Positions 9,801-17,729 of a DNA stretch of 64,000 nucleotides are shown piece by piece (the first letter of the stretch is position 1; each line of letters starts with the position of its first letter). The translations under genes were made by a program, and so were the position numbers. The stretch is from Paracoccus tegillarcae. GTDB lineage: Bacteria; Pseudomonadota; Alphaproteobacteria; Rhodobacterales; Rhodobacteraceae. The notes beneath the pieces are model-generated. The model made no database searches. It saw nothing but the letters and a program-made list of their open reading frames with translations, and was not told the DNA's origin. Where the stretch lies: positions 1,224,001-1,288,000 of the forward strand of contig NZ_CP025408.1 in NCBI RefSeq assembly GCF_002847305.1, read 5' to 3'.

Positions 9801-12320
9801 GATCACGGTTGCCGTCGCCGTGGAGCAATTCGTCGGATTGACGAGGTCACAGATCTCATAGGGATAGGAATAGGTTCCCGCAGTTGTGCCCGGGGCAACC
9901 GTGATCGTCCCGTCCGGGTTCATGGTGATCGAACCCGATGCAGGCACAGGTGCCGCGCCCGGCGTCAGCGTGATATCGGCAGGATCAACCGGCGCGCCGT
10001 TCAGCGTGTCATTTGCCAAAACCGTAGGCAGCGTCGCCCCCGCAATACCACTGACCGCAGTAGGCGTGTCGTCCAAAGCCTCAATCACCGGCTGCTCTAC
10101 AACAACCGTCGCAACTGCTGTCGCGCAGTTCGTCGGGTTCAGGGCCTCGCAGATCTCATAGGGATAGGTATAGGTTCCAGCAGTTGTCCCCGGGGCAACC
10201 GTGATTACGCCCGTCGCAGGATCCATCGTGATCGAACCCGATGCAGGCGCAGGCGCCGCGCCCGGCGTCAGCGTGATATCGGCAGGGTCAACCGGCGCGC
10301 CATTGAGCGTGTCGTTGCCCAGAACAGAGGGCGTATCGCCCCCCTCAAAGCCGTTGAGCGCAGCAGGGGTATCGTCCAGAGCCTCGATCACCGGCTGCTC
10401 TACAACAACCGTCGCAACTGCTGTCGCGCAGTTCGTCGGATTCAGGATCTCACAGATCTCATAGGGATAGGAATAGGTCCCCGCCGTCGTGCCCGGGGCA
10501 ATCGTGATCGTCCCGTCCGGGTTCATGGCGATCGAACCCGATGCAGGCGCAGGCGCGGTACCAGGCGTCAGTGTGACATCGGCAGGAACAACCGGATCGC
10601 CATTGAGCGTGTCGTTGCCCAGAACAGAGGGCGTATCGCCCCCCTCAAAGCCGTTGAGCGCGGCAGGGGTATCGTCAACCGCCTCGATCACCGGCGGATC
10701 CACAACAACCGTCGCAACTGCTGTCGCGCAGTTCGTCGCGTTCAGGACCTCGCAGATCTCATAGGGATAGGAATAGGTCCCCGCCGTCGTGCCCGGGGCA
10801 ACCGTGATTACGCCCGTCGCAGGATCCATCGTGATCGAACCCGCGGCAGGCGCAGGCGCGGTACCAGGCGTCAGCGTGACATCGGCAGGAACAACCGGAT
10901 CGCCATTGAGCGTGTCGTTGCCCAGAACAGAGGGCGTATCGCCCCCCTCAAAGCCGTTGAGCGCAGCAGGGGTATCGTCAACCGCCTCGATCACCGGCGG
11001 ATCCACAACAACCGTCGCAACTGCTGTCGCGCAGTTCGTCGGGTTCAGGACCTCGCAGATCTCATAGGGATAGGTATAGGTTCCAGCAGTTGTCCCCGGG
11101 GCAACCGTGATCGTCCCGTCCGGGTTCATCGTGATCGAACCCGATGCAGGCGCAGGCGCGGTACCAGGCGTCAGCGTGACATCGGCAGGAACAACTGGAT
11201 CGCCATTCAGCGTGTCGTTGCCTAGAACAGAGGGCGTATCGCCCCCCTCAAAGCCGTTGAGCGCAGCAGGGGTATCGTCAACCGCCTCGATCACCGGCGG
11301 ATCCACAACAACCGTCGCAACTGCTGTCGCGCAGTTCGTCGGGTTCAGGATCTCACAGATCTCATAGGGATAGGAATAGGTCCCCGCCGTCGTTCCGGCC
11401 GCGACCGTGATCGTCCCGTCCGGGTTCATCGTGATCGAACCCGCAGCAGGTGCAGGCGCCGCGCCCGGCGTCAGCGTGATATCGGCAGGATCAACCGGCG
11501 CGCCGTTCAACGTGTCGTTGGCCAGAACCGAGGGCGTCGTGCTTTCCACCGCGCCATTCACCGCAGCAGGCGCGTCGTCAACCGCGTCGATGACCGGTGC
11601 ATCCACAACAATGGTCGCACGCGCCGAGTTGCAACTCGTCGGGTTAGCGATGTCGCAGATCGTATACAGATAGGAATAGGTTCCAGCAGTTGTCCCCGGT
11701 GCAACCGTGATCGTCCCGTCCGGGTTCATCGTGATCGAACCCGCAGCAGGCGCGGGCGCGGTGCCCGGCGTCAGCGTGATATTGGAGAGATCAGCCTGCG
11801 CGCCATTCAGCGTGTCATTCACCAGCACCGTTGCCGTCGTGCCGCCATCGGCACCGCTGATCGCCGGAGGCGTGTCATTTACCGCGATTGGGGCTGAAAA
11901 ATTAGTGACTGTTGCATCATCCGGAGCCGATGTGGATGGGTCGTCAGAATTTGTATCAGTTGCGGTTTGTCCGTGAAAATTCTGGCCCGAAGCTTGAGCA
12001 CTGTTGGTGACCTGCCCTGCTGAAAGATCGGCCGGGGTCAGGGCGTAAGTAGCTTCATAAACCACAAATTCGCCGGGTCGGATGTCATTCGCGTCTGCAC
12101 CCGCGTCATAGTTCCCGCCGGTGCCCAGGGCAGGCACCAAGGTAAACGTGGTCGGAACCGGGCCCGTACCGGTGAAGGAACCCGCGTTTTCAGTAACAGC
12201 CGGGTTGAAGATCGTCGATGAACCAGTGTTGGTAATCGTATATTCGTATGTGATGAGATCGCCGGCAGAGACGGTTCCGTCGCCGCCCACATCAATCGTG
12301 CTGGACTTGGTGAGCGCCAA
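6840..12320 (-). CDS. Giant DUF11/Ig-like repeat surface protein, main (C-terminal) part after an in-frame stop
   Basis: This 1826-residue frame has, in order: a DUF11-type domain (LITYEYTITNTGSSTIFNP, residues about 20-140); eleven units of about 100 residues carrying DDTPAALNGF, NDTLNG, LTPGTAPAPA and GTTAGTYSYPYEIC; two DUF11 domains (ITLEKTGALDDGGDG and IEVLKSGALDLGANG); a third DUF11-like domain; an SdrD B-like domain (VIGKVFDDKDMDGYQDEGE); and a C-terminal segment resembling OmpA-type domains. Each repeat has a conserved cysteine pair in the IC...NC motif. The frame opens with TTG and has no good ribosome binding site or signal peptide. It is in the same frame as the upstream 262-codon piece (12333-13121), separated only by TAA at 12333-12335. 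The ancestral gene was very likely one protein of about 2090 residues. It is probably an adhesin or surface-layer component. Confidence 0.75.
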   Translation of the reverse strand: MALTKSSTIDVGGDGTVSAGDLITYEYTITNTGSSTIFNPAVTENAGSFTGTGPVPTTFTLVPALGTGGNYDAGADANDIRPGEFVVYEATYALTPADLSAGQVTNSAQASGQNFHGQTATDTNSDDPSTSAPDDATVTNFSAPIAVNDTPPAISGADGGTTATVLVNDTLNGAQADLSNITLTPGTAPAPAAGSITMNPDGTITVAPGTTAGTYSYLYTICDIANPTSCNSARATIVVDAPVIDAVDDAPAAVNGAVESTTPSVLANDTLNGAPVDPADITLTPGAAPAPAAGSITMNPDGTITVAAGTTAGTYSYPYEICEILNPTNCATAVATVVVDPPVIEAVDDTPAALNGFEGGDTPSVLGNDTLNGDPVVPADVTLTPGTAPAPASGSITMNPDGTITVAPGTTAGTYTYPYEICEVLNPTNCATAVATVVVDPPVIEAVDDTPAALNGFEGGDTPSVLGNDTLNGDPVVPADVTLTPGTAPAPAAGSITMDPATGVITVAPGTTAGTYSYPYEICEVLNATNCATAVATVVVDPPVIEAVDDTPAALNGFEGGDTPSVLGNDTLNGDPVVPADVTLTPGTAPAPASGSIAMNPDGTITIAPGTTAGTYSYPYEICEILNPTNCATAVATVVVEQPVIEALDDTPAALNGFEGGDTPSVLGNDTLNGAPVDPADITLTPGAAPAPASGSITMDPATGVITVAPGTTAGTYTYPYEICEALNPTNCATAVATVVVEQPVIEALDDTPTAVSGIAGATLPTVLANDTLNGAPVDPADITLTPGAAPVPASGSITMNPDGTITVAPGTTAGTYSYPYEICDLVNPTNCSTATATVIVDQAVIDAVDDAPAPVGGIEGGTTDSVLDNDSLNGEPVDPADVTLTPGAAPTSASGSITMNPDGTITVAANTTAGTYTYEYTICEILNPANCDTAIATVVVEAAPIGAVDDSYPPLNGFDGGDTPSVLDNDTLNGEPVDPGDVTLTPGTAPAPASGSITMNPDGTITVAANTTAGTYTYEYTICEILNPDNCDTAIATVVVESAPIEAVDDSYPPLNGFDGGNTPSVLDNDTLNGEPVDPADVTLTPGTAPAPASGSITMNPDGTITVAAGTTAGTYTYEYTICEILNPDNCDTAIATVVVEAAPIEAVDESTAPVDGASGGTTESVLDNDTLNGVAVDPADVTLTPGALDVTPVDGSITMNPDGTITIAEGTTPGSYEYSYTICEILNPENCDTAIATVVVTDSGITLEKTGALDDGGDGVANAGDVINYSFVVTNTGTVPLTDVTVTDPLVEVVGGPIASLAAGASDATSFTASYTLTQDDLDAGQVLNQALASGTDQYGNTIEDTSDDPSDATDSDPNGDGNPDDATIVLLPEAPQIEVLKSGALDLGANGSTNVGDVINYNFVVTNTGNVTLTDVELNDPGAIVSGGPIPELAPGDSDEVTFTAMHALTQADLDAGEYLNTATAVGSSPQGGRVQDVSDDAEEGDADGADDTPTVIVLALPAPTIEATKTVSNRNPIMGETIIYTLTFENTGLAAVPDLSLIDLLPARVQYVPGTATVDGVAAEPSAAGRQLVWQPYDLDAGQTVTVAFDARVTALDAGETAVNQAWVETDAGTRISNIAEAEITRRAEHVFDCTDVIGKVFDDKDMDGYQDEGELGMAAVRIATLNGELITTDEHGRFSVPCAAMPPGIGENLSLKLDTRSLPTGYRVTTENPRVVRATAGKMVRVNFGVSVGRVVDIDLMAAAFGSGSAAMTRPLYDGLSQLVEQIREKPGIVRLSYYTKGEERGLVDARIDAVESRINELWQKRGRYKLIIERTVKRIQ
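8598..11893 (-). repeat. Tandem array of eleven ~300-bp coding repeats
   Basis: Eleven in-frame units of 297-303 bp encode about 100-residue cadherin/Ig-like modules. Units between about 10.3 and 11.3 kb are nearly identical at the DNA level (for example the stretch starting AGAACAGAGGGCGTATCGCC recurs about every 300 bases near 10.32, 10.62, 10.92 and 11.23 kb), while outer units have diverged. This indicates recent expansion of the central units by recombination. Unit number is likely to vary between strains, and short-read assemblies may collapse it. Confidence 0.9.
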
Positions 12321-12332
12321 TTCCGGAGGGTC

Positions 12333-13121
12333 TTAATAGAGCGAAAACTCGCGAATTGGTACAGGATCAGTAAACGTGGGTACGCCACCATAATTGTTGA
12401 TGACGATCCCCGTGATACTTGGCAGACCTGCTGGCAGACCTAAGCTTGAGAAAGGGATATATACCGGAACCCTGGTGTTTGTGGTGTCTGGAACGGCGGC
12501 TGTCGTCACAGTGGTGGTTTGCGGCCCGGTCGCCGGGTCGATATAGCTGATGACGACGTTGAAAGATCTCAGTTCGTTATCGCTAGCGGCATTGCCGGCG
12601 TTGGTGTAAATTCCAATCCCGTTGTAAAACTCATCCGAACCGATGCCAACAAACTCGAAATCCGCCCCCCTGTCGGACGGAATTGGGACTGTGTGACAAT
12701 AGCCCTCAAGAACATTATAGTCCCCGTCGATCAATTCCTGAACTGTGTATGGGACGCTACCATTTCCGCATCCAATACTAGCTACGCCACCAGTCGTGCC
12801 GTTTAACTCAGTCACCGCATCCGGCACCCTGAAGTTCGACGGAACGGATTGAGCCACTGCCTGAGAAGCAAATGTCGAGAGAAGCACCGCCAGTGTGGCA
12901 ACATTGGCTTTGAAAATGCGGCCGTTGATGTTCTGTTGCCTGTTCGCTGGTTCACTAACCCGTCGAGTCAGGCCGCGACCACGCTCTTTCCGACGAAAGG
13001 CCGTTAGCAGGTGCCGCAACATCAGCGCTAGCTGAACGAAAAACACCTGAACCAGCAGTTTGATCGAGTTTGCAACCGGTATTTTCAGCATCGGTTGGAT
13101 CCGTGTTCTATCGTTTTTCAT
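12333..13121 (-). CDS. N-terminal exported part of the giant repeat protein, ended by an in-frame TAA
   Basis: A 262-residue frame with a long positively charged N-terminal extension followed by a signal peptide (NVATLAVLLSTFASQAVAQ, residues about 70-92), then a beta-rich domain ending in PIREFSLY. After TAA (12333-12335) the same frame continues without another stop as DPPELALTKSSTIDVGGDG into the DUF11 domain of the 1826-residue piece. The extended signal region resembles the extended signal peptides of some large secreted bacterial proteins. The ATG at 13121 has only a weak ribosome binding site, and in-frame ATGs at codons 11 and 34 are alternatives. On its own this fragment would be secreted as a short domain. 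A nonsense mutation, a sequencing error or programmed readthrough could explain the split. Confidence 0.7.
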   Translation of the reverse strand: MKNDRTRIQPMLKIPVANSIKLLVQVFFVQLALMLRHLLTAFRRKERGRGLTRRVSEPANRQQNINGRIFKANVATLAVLLSTFASQAVAQSVPSNFRVPDAVTELNGTTGGVASIGCGNGSVPYTVQELIDGDYNVLEGYCHTVPIPSDRGADFEFVGIGSDEFYNGIGIYTNAGNAASDNELRSFNVVISYIDPATGPQTTTVTTAAVPDTTNTRVPVYIPFSSLGLPAGLPSITGIVINNYGGVPTFTDPVPIREFSLY

Positions 13122-13715
13122 ATTGCCGCTGCCACTCGTTGAAAAATTCAGGATTTGTCGCGCTTTGGTTGTGCGCCTGCCAATTAGGCCAATTGTCGCA
13201 GGCGCTGATCACGGAAGCCATGCCCTGAAGTCAGAGCTTCTAAACGCTTAAAAGAGGGTTAACATGAAATCAATACTGCCTCGTTCACTATGTGTCTTGC
13301 AGCGCAAGCGAACTGTCGGGCAAGCCACTCTATAACGACGAAGAATCAGCAGTCGGATCGCGAAGAACCAGGCCGGATACCCAGTAAATCAAGGTTAATT
13401 CTTGGGTAGATCCGACCCAATTGCCGAGAAAGACCAGGCCAGTGAATAAGAAGAACTGTAGCCGTTTTGCTACGGCCATTCATCCATCTATATATACCTA
13501 AAGTTGAGTTTGGCGACTTTTTTCCAGCCCGCGATGAGTGCCGCCACGAAGGGCTTTTGAATTTATTCGGATGTCGGTATGCCGACCCTTGAGCTTTTCG
13601 CGATAGCGCCAAGCGGCCGCGCCAAATCTGGCAGTCGATCACTTTCTAATTTCAAAGTGACCCACTACCCACACTTGCCGAGAGCTAGACGAAACGTCAG
13701 CAAGCCGTGCTTGAG
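13122..13715. other. Intergenic region upstream of the giant repeat gene
   Basis: About 590 bases, more AT-rich than the surroundings. It must hold the promoter of the minus-strand surface operon and any end signal for the PIG-L gene. It contains a nested inverted repeat: GTCGGATC (13352-13359) with GATCCGAC (13409-13416), and inside it TACCCA (13378-13383) with TGGGTA (13403-13408). No convincing gene is present apart from a possible 23-codon frame at 13264-13335. Confidence 0.5.
13264..13335 (+). CDS. Possible 23-residue peptide
   Basis: ATG AAA TCA ATA... runs for 23 codons to TAA and has a good ribosome binding site (AGAGGG at 13253-13258, 5 bases from the ATG). The peptide begins MKSILPRSL and is basic in the middle. 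It resembles nothing known to me and could be a leader peptide or the relic of a longer gene. Support is limited to the start signal. Confidence 0.15.
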   Translation: MKSILPRSLCVLQRKRTVGQATL

Positions 13716-16169
13716 TTAAAGGATATAGATGAAGTCGTCCGACAGGTCGGGCTCTACGCTGATCAGGGAATGATCTTCTTCCACTGGCGCGTAGTGAGCG
13801 CTCATCGAAGTTGCGGCCATTTCGTCCTGGCCGACATCCAGCAGGCCGATATTGTCGATTAAAGGCCCACTGCCGTCATTCTCGTCAGCAACTTCCCGGA
13901 ACTCAATTCTGTCAAGTCCGCCCGACCCGGTGACCGTAAAGGCGAATGTTGACCAATCATCGCCACTGTCAGGCTGGACAACAGCGATCAATTCTCCGCG
14001 CCAATAGACCTCGATGTGATCGGTGTCGTCGCCGCGCTGCATCGACGAGAAGCTAAGTTCGAGATCTTGGCCTGCTTCGGTCTGAACGTCCTGATACAGG
14101 TTGTCCACGTTTCCGCCGCCATTGCGATCAAGCTCGACAATTGTGCCATTATCCGGAGTCTGGATCCCCAGGAACCCCTGCCCCCAGGATTCGATTCCAC
14201 CATTGTCGTTGGTCCAGCCGTCGACATCGCCGTTGGCGGTCCATGTTCCGGCCCGAACCGACGAGGTCAGATCGCCGTTGACCAACAATTCCGTTGAACC
14301 AACGGGTCCTCCGTCTTCGACGACTTCCAATTTGGCAAACGGAGCGTCTCCGTCATAGGGATCAAGGAAGCGGCTCCCATCGGACAGTGAAACCCTCGTG
14401 CCGTCGTTTCCGAAAACGACGATATCGGCCATGCCGTCGCCGTTCACATCGGCAACTGTGCGTGTATCCTGGTCCTGGCTCCAGGCATCGTTGTTGCCAA
14501 AGTCATCGCTCCAGACTTGCGAGGCTCCAAAGCCACGACCGTTGGAGAGTGAAACCTGGACACCATCCGCCCCAAAGGCGACGATATCGGCCATGCCGTC
14601 GCCGTTCACGTCGGCGAGCACGCGCTCCGAGGTGTCTTCTCGCCAGCCAGAGTTGGAGGCGAACTCGGTAGACCAGAACTGGATGGGATTGAAACCGCTT
14701 CCATTGGAGAGGGCAACAATGACCCTGGACGAGCCAAAACCTACGATATCGTCCATGCCGTCGCCGTTGACATCCGCCAAAACCCGCTCGTGCACACCAA
14801 TGCGCCAGCCATGCCTGTAGTCAAAGTCATTGATCCAGACCGCGCCGGCGGCAAATCCCGATCCGGTGGACAAAGCGACCTCGGTGCCACTGTCTCCGAA
14901 TGCGACGATGTCAGCTCTGCCGTCACCATCAACATCGCCCATCAGGCGCTCGTGTCGTGAGGCAACCCAGCCATCGTTTCGTGCATAATCGGTGGACCAG
15001 ATTGCCAGTCGCGAAAATGTTCCATCCCCTCGGGAGAGGGCAACGAAGGTATGCGCATCCCCGAACCCGATCAGATCGTCAAATCCGTCACCGTTCACAT
15101 CGGCGACCTGGCGTTCATGCACAGTTTTGTTCCAGCCGCCCACCGCGTAGCCGAGATCTCGAAGCCCCAAGGATGCTGATCCGAATGCCTCTCCGTCAGA
15201 GCGCGCCGTGGTTACACCGCCTTGTCCAAATCCGACCACGTCAGCCATACCGTCGCCGTCAATATCGCCTAGCGTCCGAATGTGCCGGTCGTTGTTCCAG
15301 ACATCGTTCGCGTTGCCAAAACCTGACGTCCACAGCTTGCTTCCTTCAAGCTGGTCGACATCTTCGTTGTGATAATGCCGATCCGGCCAACGATTATAGT
15401 CGCCGGGCAAAATCGGGTCGCCGTGGGCATCAAAGTTGCGACTGATGTCGCCGCTGCCATGAACGTAGGCGTAAAACGCATCGCGCGTTGCCTCGTTATC
15501 CTCTGCAGAAAGGTTCGTCGGCATTCTGGCGGTGGCATATTCGATGTAGGAGTAGAGATCGTGTTCGGTGCCGTAATACTGCTGAGACTCGAACGCGAAC
15601 TGCGATGCGTAGAAATGATCCGAGTGATCGGATCCGACATGTTCGGAGTTCAAATCCTGAAGCAGGATAGAATCCGGCTGATGGGTTTCCATGAGAGCCA
15701 GCAACACGCCCGAGATGTCATCGGCTGTAAATGTATTTGCCCCGTCCTTGGTGGTGATTGTGTCGATCGTTCCATCCCAGAGCTTTTCGACACTTTCATA
15801 GTCGTTCACTGAATAACCGCTTCCGCGTGAATTGCCGTCTGGCAGGCGGAGGAAATACAGACGAATTTCTGGCTGGCTCTCGAGGTAAGAGGTTCTGATG
15901 ACGAATTCAGTGGTTCCGTTGGTCAGCGTGATCGTTTCATCGATCCAGTCGCTGTGGCCCGTCATTTCGCCGTAGGCTGCCTTGGCGCCCGCTTCGCGGT
16001 CCTCCATGAAGCTGGTATTACGCCCCGCATCGCCGGCAGTCATGAAGACGGTCGTGTGACCGCCGCCTGCCTTGATGGCATTTACGATATCGGGATTCTG
16101 GAACAAGAGATCATCGTCGATATGCGCAACGATCGACATCGTTGAACCTGCCAAATTCGTGATACTCAT
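13716..16169 (-). CDS. PIG-L family deacetylase with FG-GAP/VCBS repeats and C-terminal carbohydrate-binding-like domain
   Basis: An 817-residue modular protein. Residues about 1-240 are a PIG-L/LmbE-type Zn-dependent N-deacetylase: SIVAHIDDDLLF carries the metal-binding H-x-D-D motif and SDHSDHFYASQ the second metal site. Six FG-GAP-like repeats follow (DVNGDGMADIVAFG type, residues about 290-600) with calcium-binding DxNxDG loops. A jelly-roll-like domain (LLVNGDL...WTANGDVDGW) then leads to a short acidic tail ending DDFIYIL. There is no Sec signal peptide; the calcium-loop repeats and acidic/hydrophobic C-terminus suggest type I secretion. Start ATG 16169 follows GGGAGCG. It could deacetylate an extracellular or surface glycan, possibly linked to the exopolysaccharide genes elsewhere in the window; that is inference. 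Confidence 0.85.
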   Translation of the reverse strand: MSITNLAGSTMSIVAHIDDDLLFQNPDIVNAIKAGGGHTTVFMTAGDAGRNTSFMEDREAGAKAAYGEMTGHSDWIDETITLTNGTTEFVIRTSYLESQPEIRLYFLRLPDGNSRGSGYSVNDYESVEKLWDGTIDTITTKDGANTFTADDISGVLLALMETHQPDSILLQDLNSEHVGSDHSDHFYASQFAFESQQYYGTEHDLYSYIEYATARMPTNLSAEDNEATRDAFYAYVHGSGDISRNFDAHGDPILPGDYNRWPDRHYHNEDVDQLEGSKLWTSGFGNANDVWNNDRHIRTLGDIDGDGMADVVGFGQGGVTTARSDGEAFGSASLGLRDLGYAVGGWNKTVHERQVADVNGDGFDDLIGFGDAHTFVALSRGDGTFSRLAIWSTDYARNDGWVASRHERLMGDVDGDGRADIVAFGDSGTEVALSTGSGFAAGAVWINDFDYRHGWRIGVHERVLADVNGDGMDDIVGFGSSRVIVALSNGSGFNPIQFWSTEFASNSGWREDTSERVLADVNGDGMADIVAFGADGVQVSLSNGRGFGASQVWSDDFGNNDAWSQDQDTRTVADVNGDGMADIVVFGNDGTRVSLSDGSRFLDPYDGDAPFAKLEVVEDGGPVGSTELLVNGDLTSSVRAGTWTANGDVDGWTNDNGGIESWGQGFLGIQTPDNGTIVELDRNGGGNVDNLYQDVQTEAGQDLELSFSSMQRGDDTDHIEVYWRGELIAVVQPDSGDDWSTFAFTVTGSGGLDRIEFREVADENDGSGPLIDNIGLLDVGQDEMAATSMSAHYAPVEEDHSLISVEPDLSDDFIYIL

Positions 16170-16909
16170 GGTCGCTCCCAATGAAAAACCGGCGTCAAGT
16201 GAGGGACCATATGAACAACACGTTCCCGAGATAGCCTACCTATTGCCGTAAGGCAGCTGCATTTTTTTTGCAAGAAAATGTTATTGTTCAGTTATTTGCA
16301 GAAATATCACGCAGATACGCCTTTTCTCTGCCACGAGATTCCTCCTCCAGTTGAAGGCAGTGTCGGCGAGGCCGGGTGTTCGAAATTTTGGTCCTGGCGG
16401 CGCCGTTCACCACGTCGGCACATTGCGCGCTGGACAAGCGAGGCGTTGGCCTGGCTTGCACAACCTTTCTGGGACAGCTTCGGGCGCAACCCAGAGTATT
16501 GGCGAATGTCAGCCCGCGTACTCGCCTTGCCGGAAGCGAAATCATCGATCTGCTTTGGTAGGGGGGTGCTAAATTTTTTGCCGGCGATATGGTCGCGGTC
16601 CAACTGAGCCGGATTCGCAGCAAAGTGATTCTTGCTGCAGGTCTGGATGGGATTGCGTCAGAGCGGCCAGTCGCCAGACTCGCCGGCCCGTCAATCAATA
16701 TGGGCCAAGGGAAGGTTCTTGCTGGCTGGTGGGGCAGTGGATCAGTGCCTGACGAGCGGTGAGCTTGACCATAGCTGGGGCGGTCGGTTGGCAGCTTTGC
16801 GCACAACCAACTTCATCATGAAACGACGCTGTTTCATATCGTGGGACAGCGCAATCCATCCGCCCGCCGCAGTGGCCTCGCGTCTCTGCGGGTCGCGCAT
16901 GTCAAGACG
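16170..16909. other. Long intergenic region with possible decayed reading frame
   Basis: About 740 bases between the PIG-L start and the iolB stop. A plus-strand frame runs from GTG at 16376 to 16765 with a single TAG at 16559-16561; its translation after the stop (GGAKFFAGDMVAVQLSRIRS and onward) looks protein-like but I do not recognise it. It may be a fossil gene. The part near 16170-16270 is AT-rich and likely carries the PIG-L promoter. No certain gene is seen. Confidence 0.35.
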
Positions 16910-17719
16910 TCAGTTCGCGTCCCTTTTCATGATCTCGGCAACCTCTGGCGCGGGGACGAAACGCCAGTTTCTGCGCGGTCCTGCCATGACGTTTAAGTAA
17001 TAGAGTTCAAAGCCATAGGGGGCGCCGCAGGGGTGGTGCCCCTTGGGGACAAGGGCGACGTCGCCGTCCTTGACGGCAATGGTTTCGTCGAGGCTGCCAT
17101 CATCGGTATAGACGCGCTGGATGGCCCAGCCATCCGACGGGTTCAGGCGGTGGTAATAGGTTTCTTCCAGATAGGTGATCCGGGGAAAGTCGTCTTCGTC
17201 GTGGCGGTGCGATGGGTAGGATGACCAGTGGCCGGCGGGGGTGAAGACCTCGGTCACCAGCAGACTGTCGGCGTAGTCCTGATCTTCCATGGCGATGTTG
17301 TTGATGTGGCGGGTATTGGTGCCCTTGCCGCGCGCGGTCAGGGTGATGCCATCGGGGCCGATGCGGCGGGCGGTGTGGCCGCCTTTGCCGGGTGCCGAGC
17401 AGACGGCGATCACGCAATCGGTGGTGGCTTTGGCCTGCCATTGCTGGCCATTTGGCACATAGAGGCAATGCGGCGGGGTCTTTTCGAAGACGTCCATCCG
17501 GTCGCCCAATTCGCCCCAGTCCTGACCGGCTGCGGTAAAGCTGGCCTTGCCTTCGACCATGACCAGAATGACCTCGGTCTCGCCAGTTGGTTCAGCCGCA
17601 CTTTCGCCCGCGCGCAGGCGATAAAGCGAGAATCCGACATAGCGCCAGCCGGCATCGGCGGGGGTGATCTGGTGGACCTTGCCGTGGGTGCCGAAGGGTT
17701 TTCTCAGAAGATCGGGCAT
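16910..17719 (-). CDS. iolB: 5-deoxy-glucuronate isomerase
   Basis: IolB isomerises 5-deoxy-D-glucuronate to 2-deoxy-5-keto-D-gluconate in myo-inositol breakdown. The 269-residue double-cupin protein shows the family's metal-site region SSYPSHRHDED (about residue 160), TYYHRLNPSDGWAIQRVYTDD and KGHHPCGAPYGFELYYLNVM. The ATG at 17719 is chosen because AAGGATCCCC precedes it and the family starts with this MPDLLRKPFG-type sequence; the frame is open for 47 codons upstream but that part is unlike IolB. It is the last gene of the minus-strand inositol operon. Confidence 0.95.
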   Translation of the reverse strand: MPDLLRKPFGTHGKVHQITPADAGWRYVGFSLYRLRAGESAAEPTGETEVILVMVEGKASFTAAGQDWGELGDRMDVFEKTPPHCLYVPNGQQWQAKATTDCVIAVCSAPGKGGHTARRIGPDGITLTARGKGTNTRHINNIAMEDQDYADSLLVTEVFTPAGHWSSYPSHRHDEDDFPRITYLEETYYHRLNPSDGWAIQRVYTDDGSLDETIAVKDGDVALVPKGHHPCGAPYGFELYYLNVMAGPRRNWRFVPAPEVAEIMKRDAN

Positions 17720-17729
17720 GGGGATCCTT

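Noticed and set aside
6666..11225. 1519-codon open frame on the plus strand, opposite the repeat protein
   Set aside because: It is antisense to the tandem repeats; its Arg/Gly/Asp-rich periodic translation reflects the codon pattern of the repeats on the other strand, with no domain or start signal.
8598..11893. CRISPR-like array
   Set aside because: Repeats are about 300 bp, contiguous and in frame within a protein gene; there are no short repeats with unique spacers.
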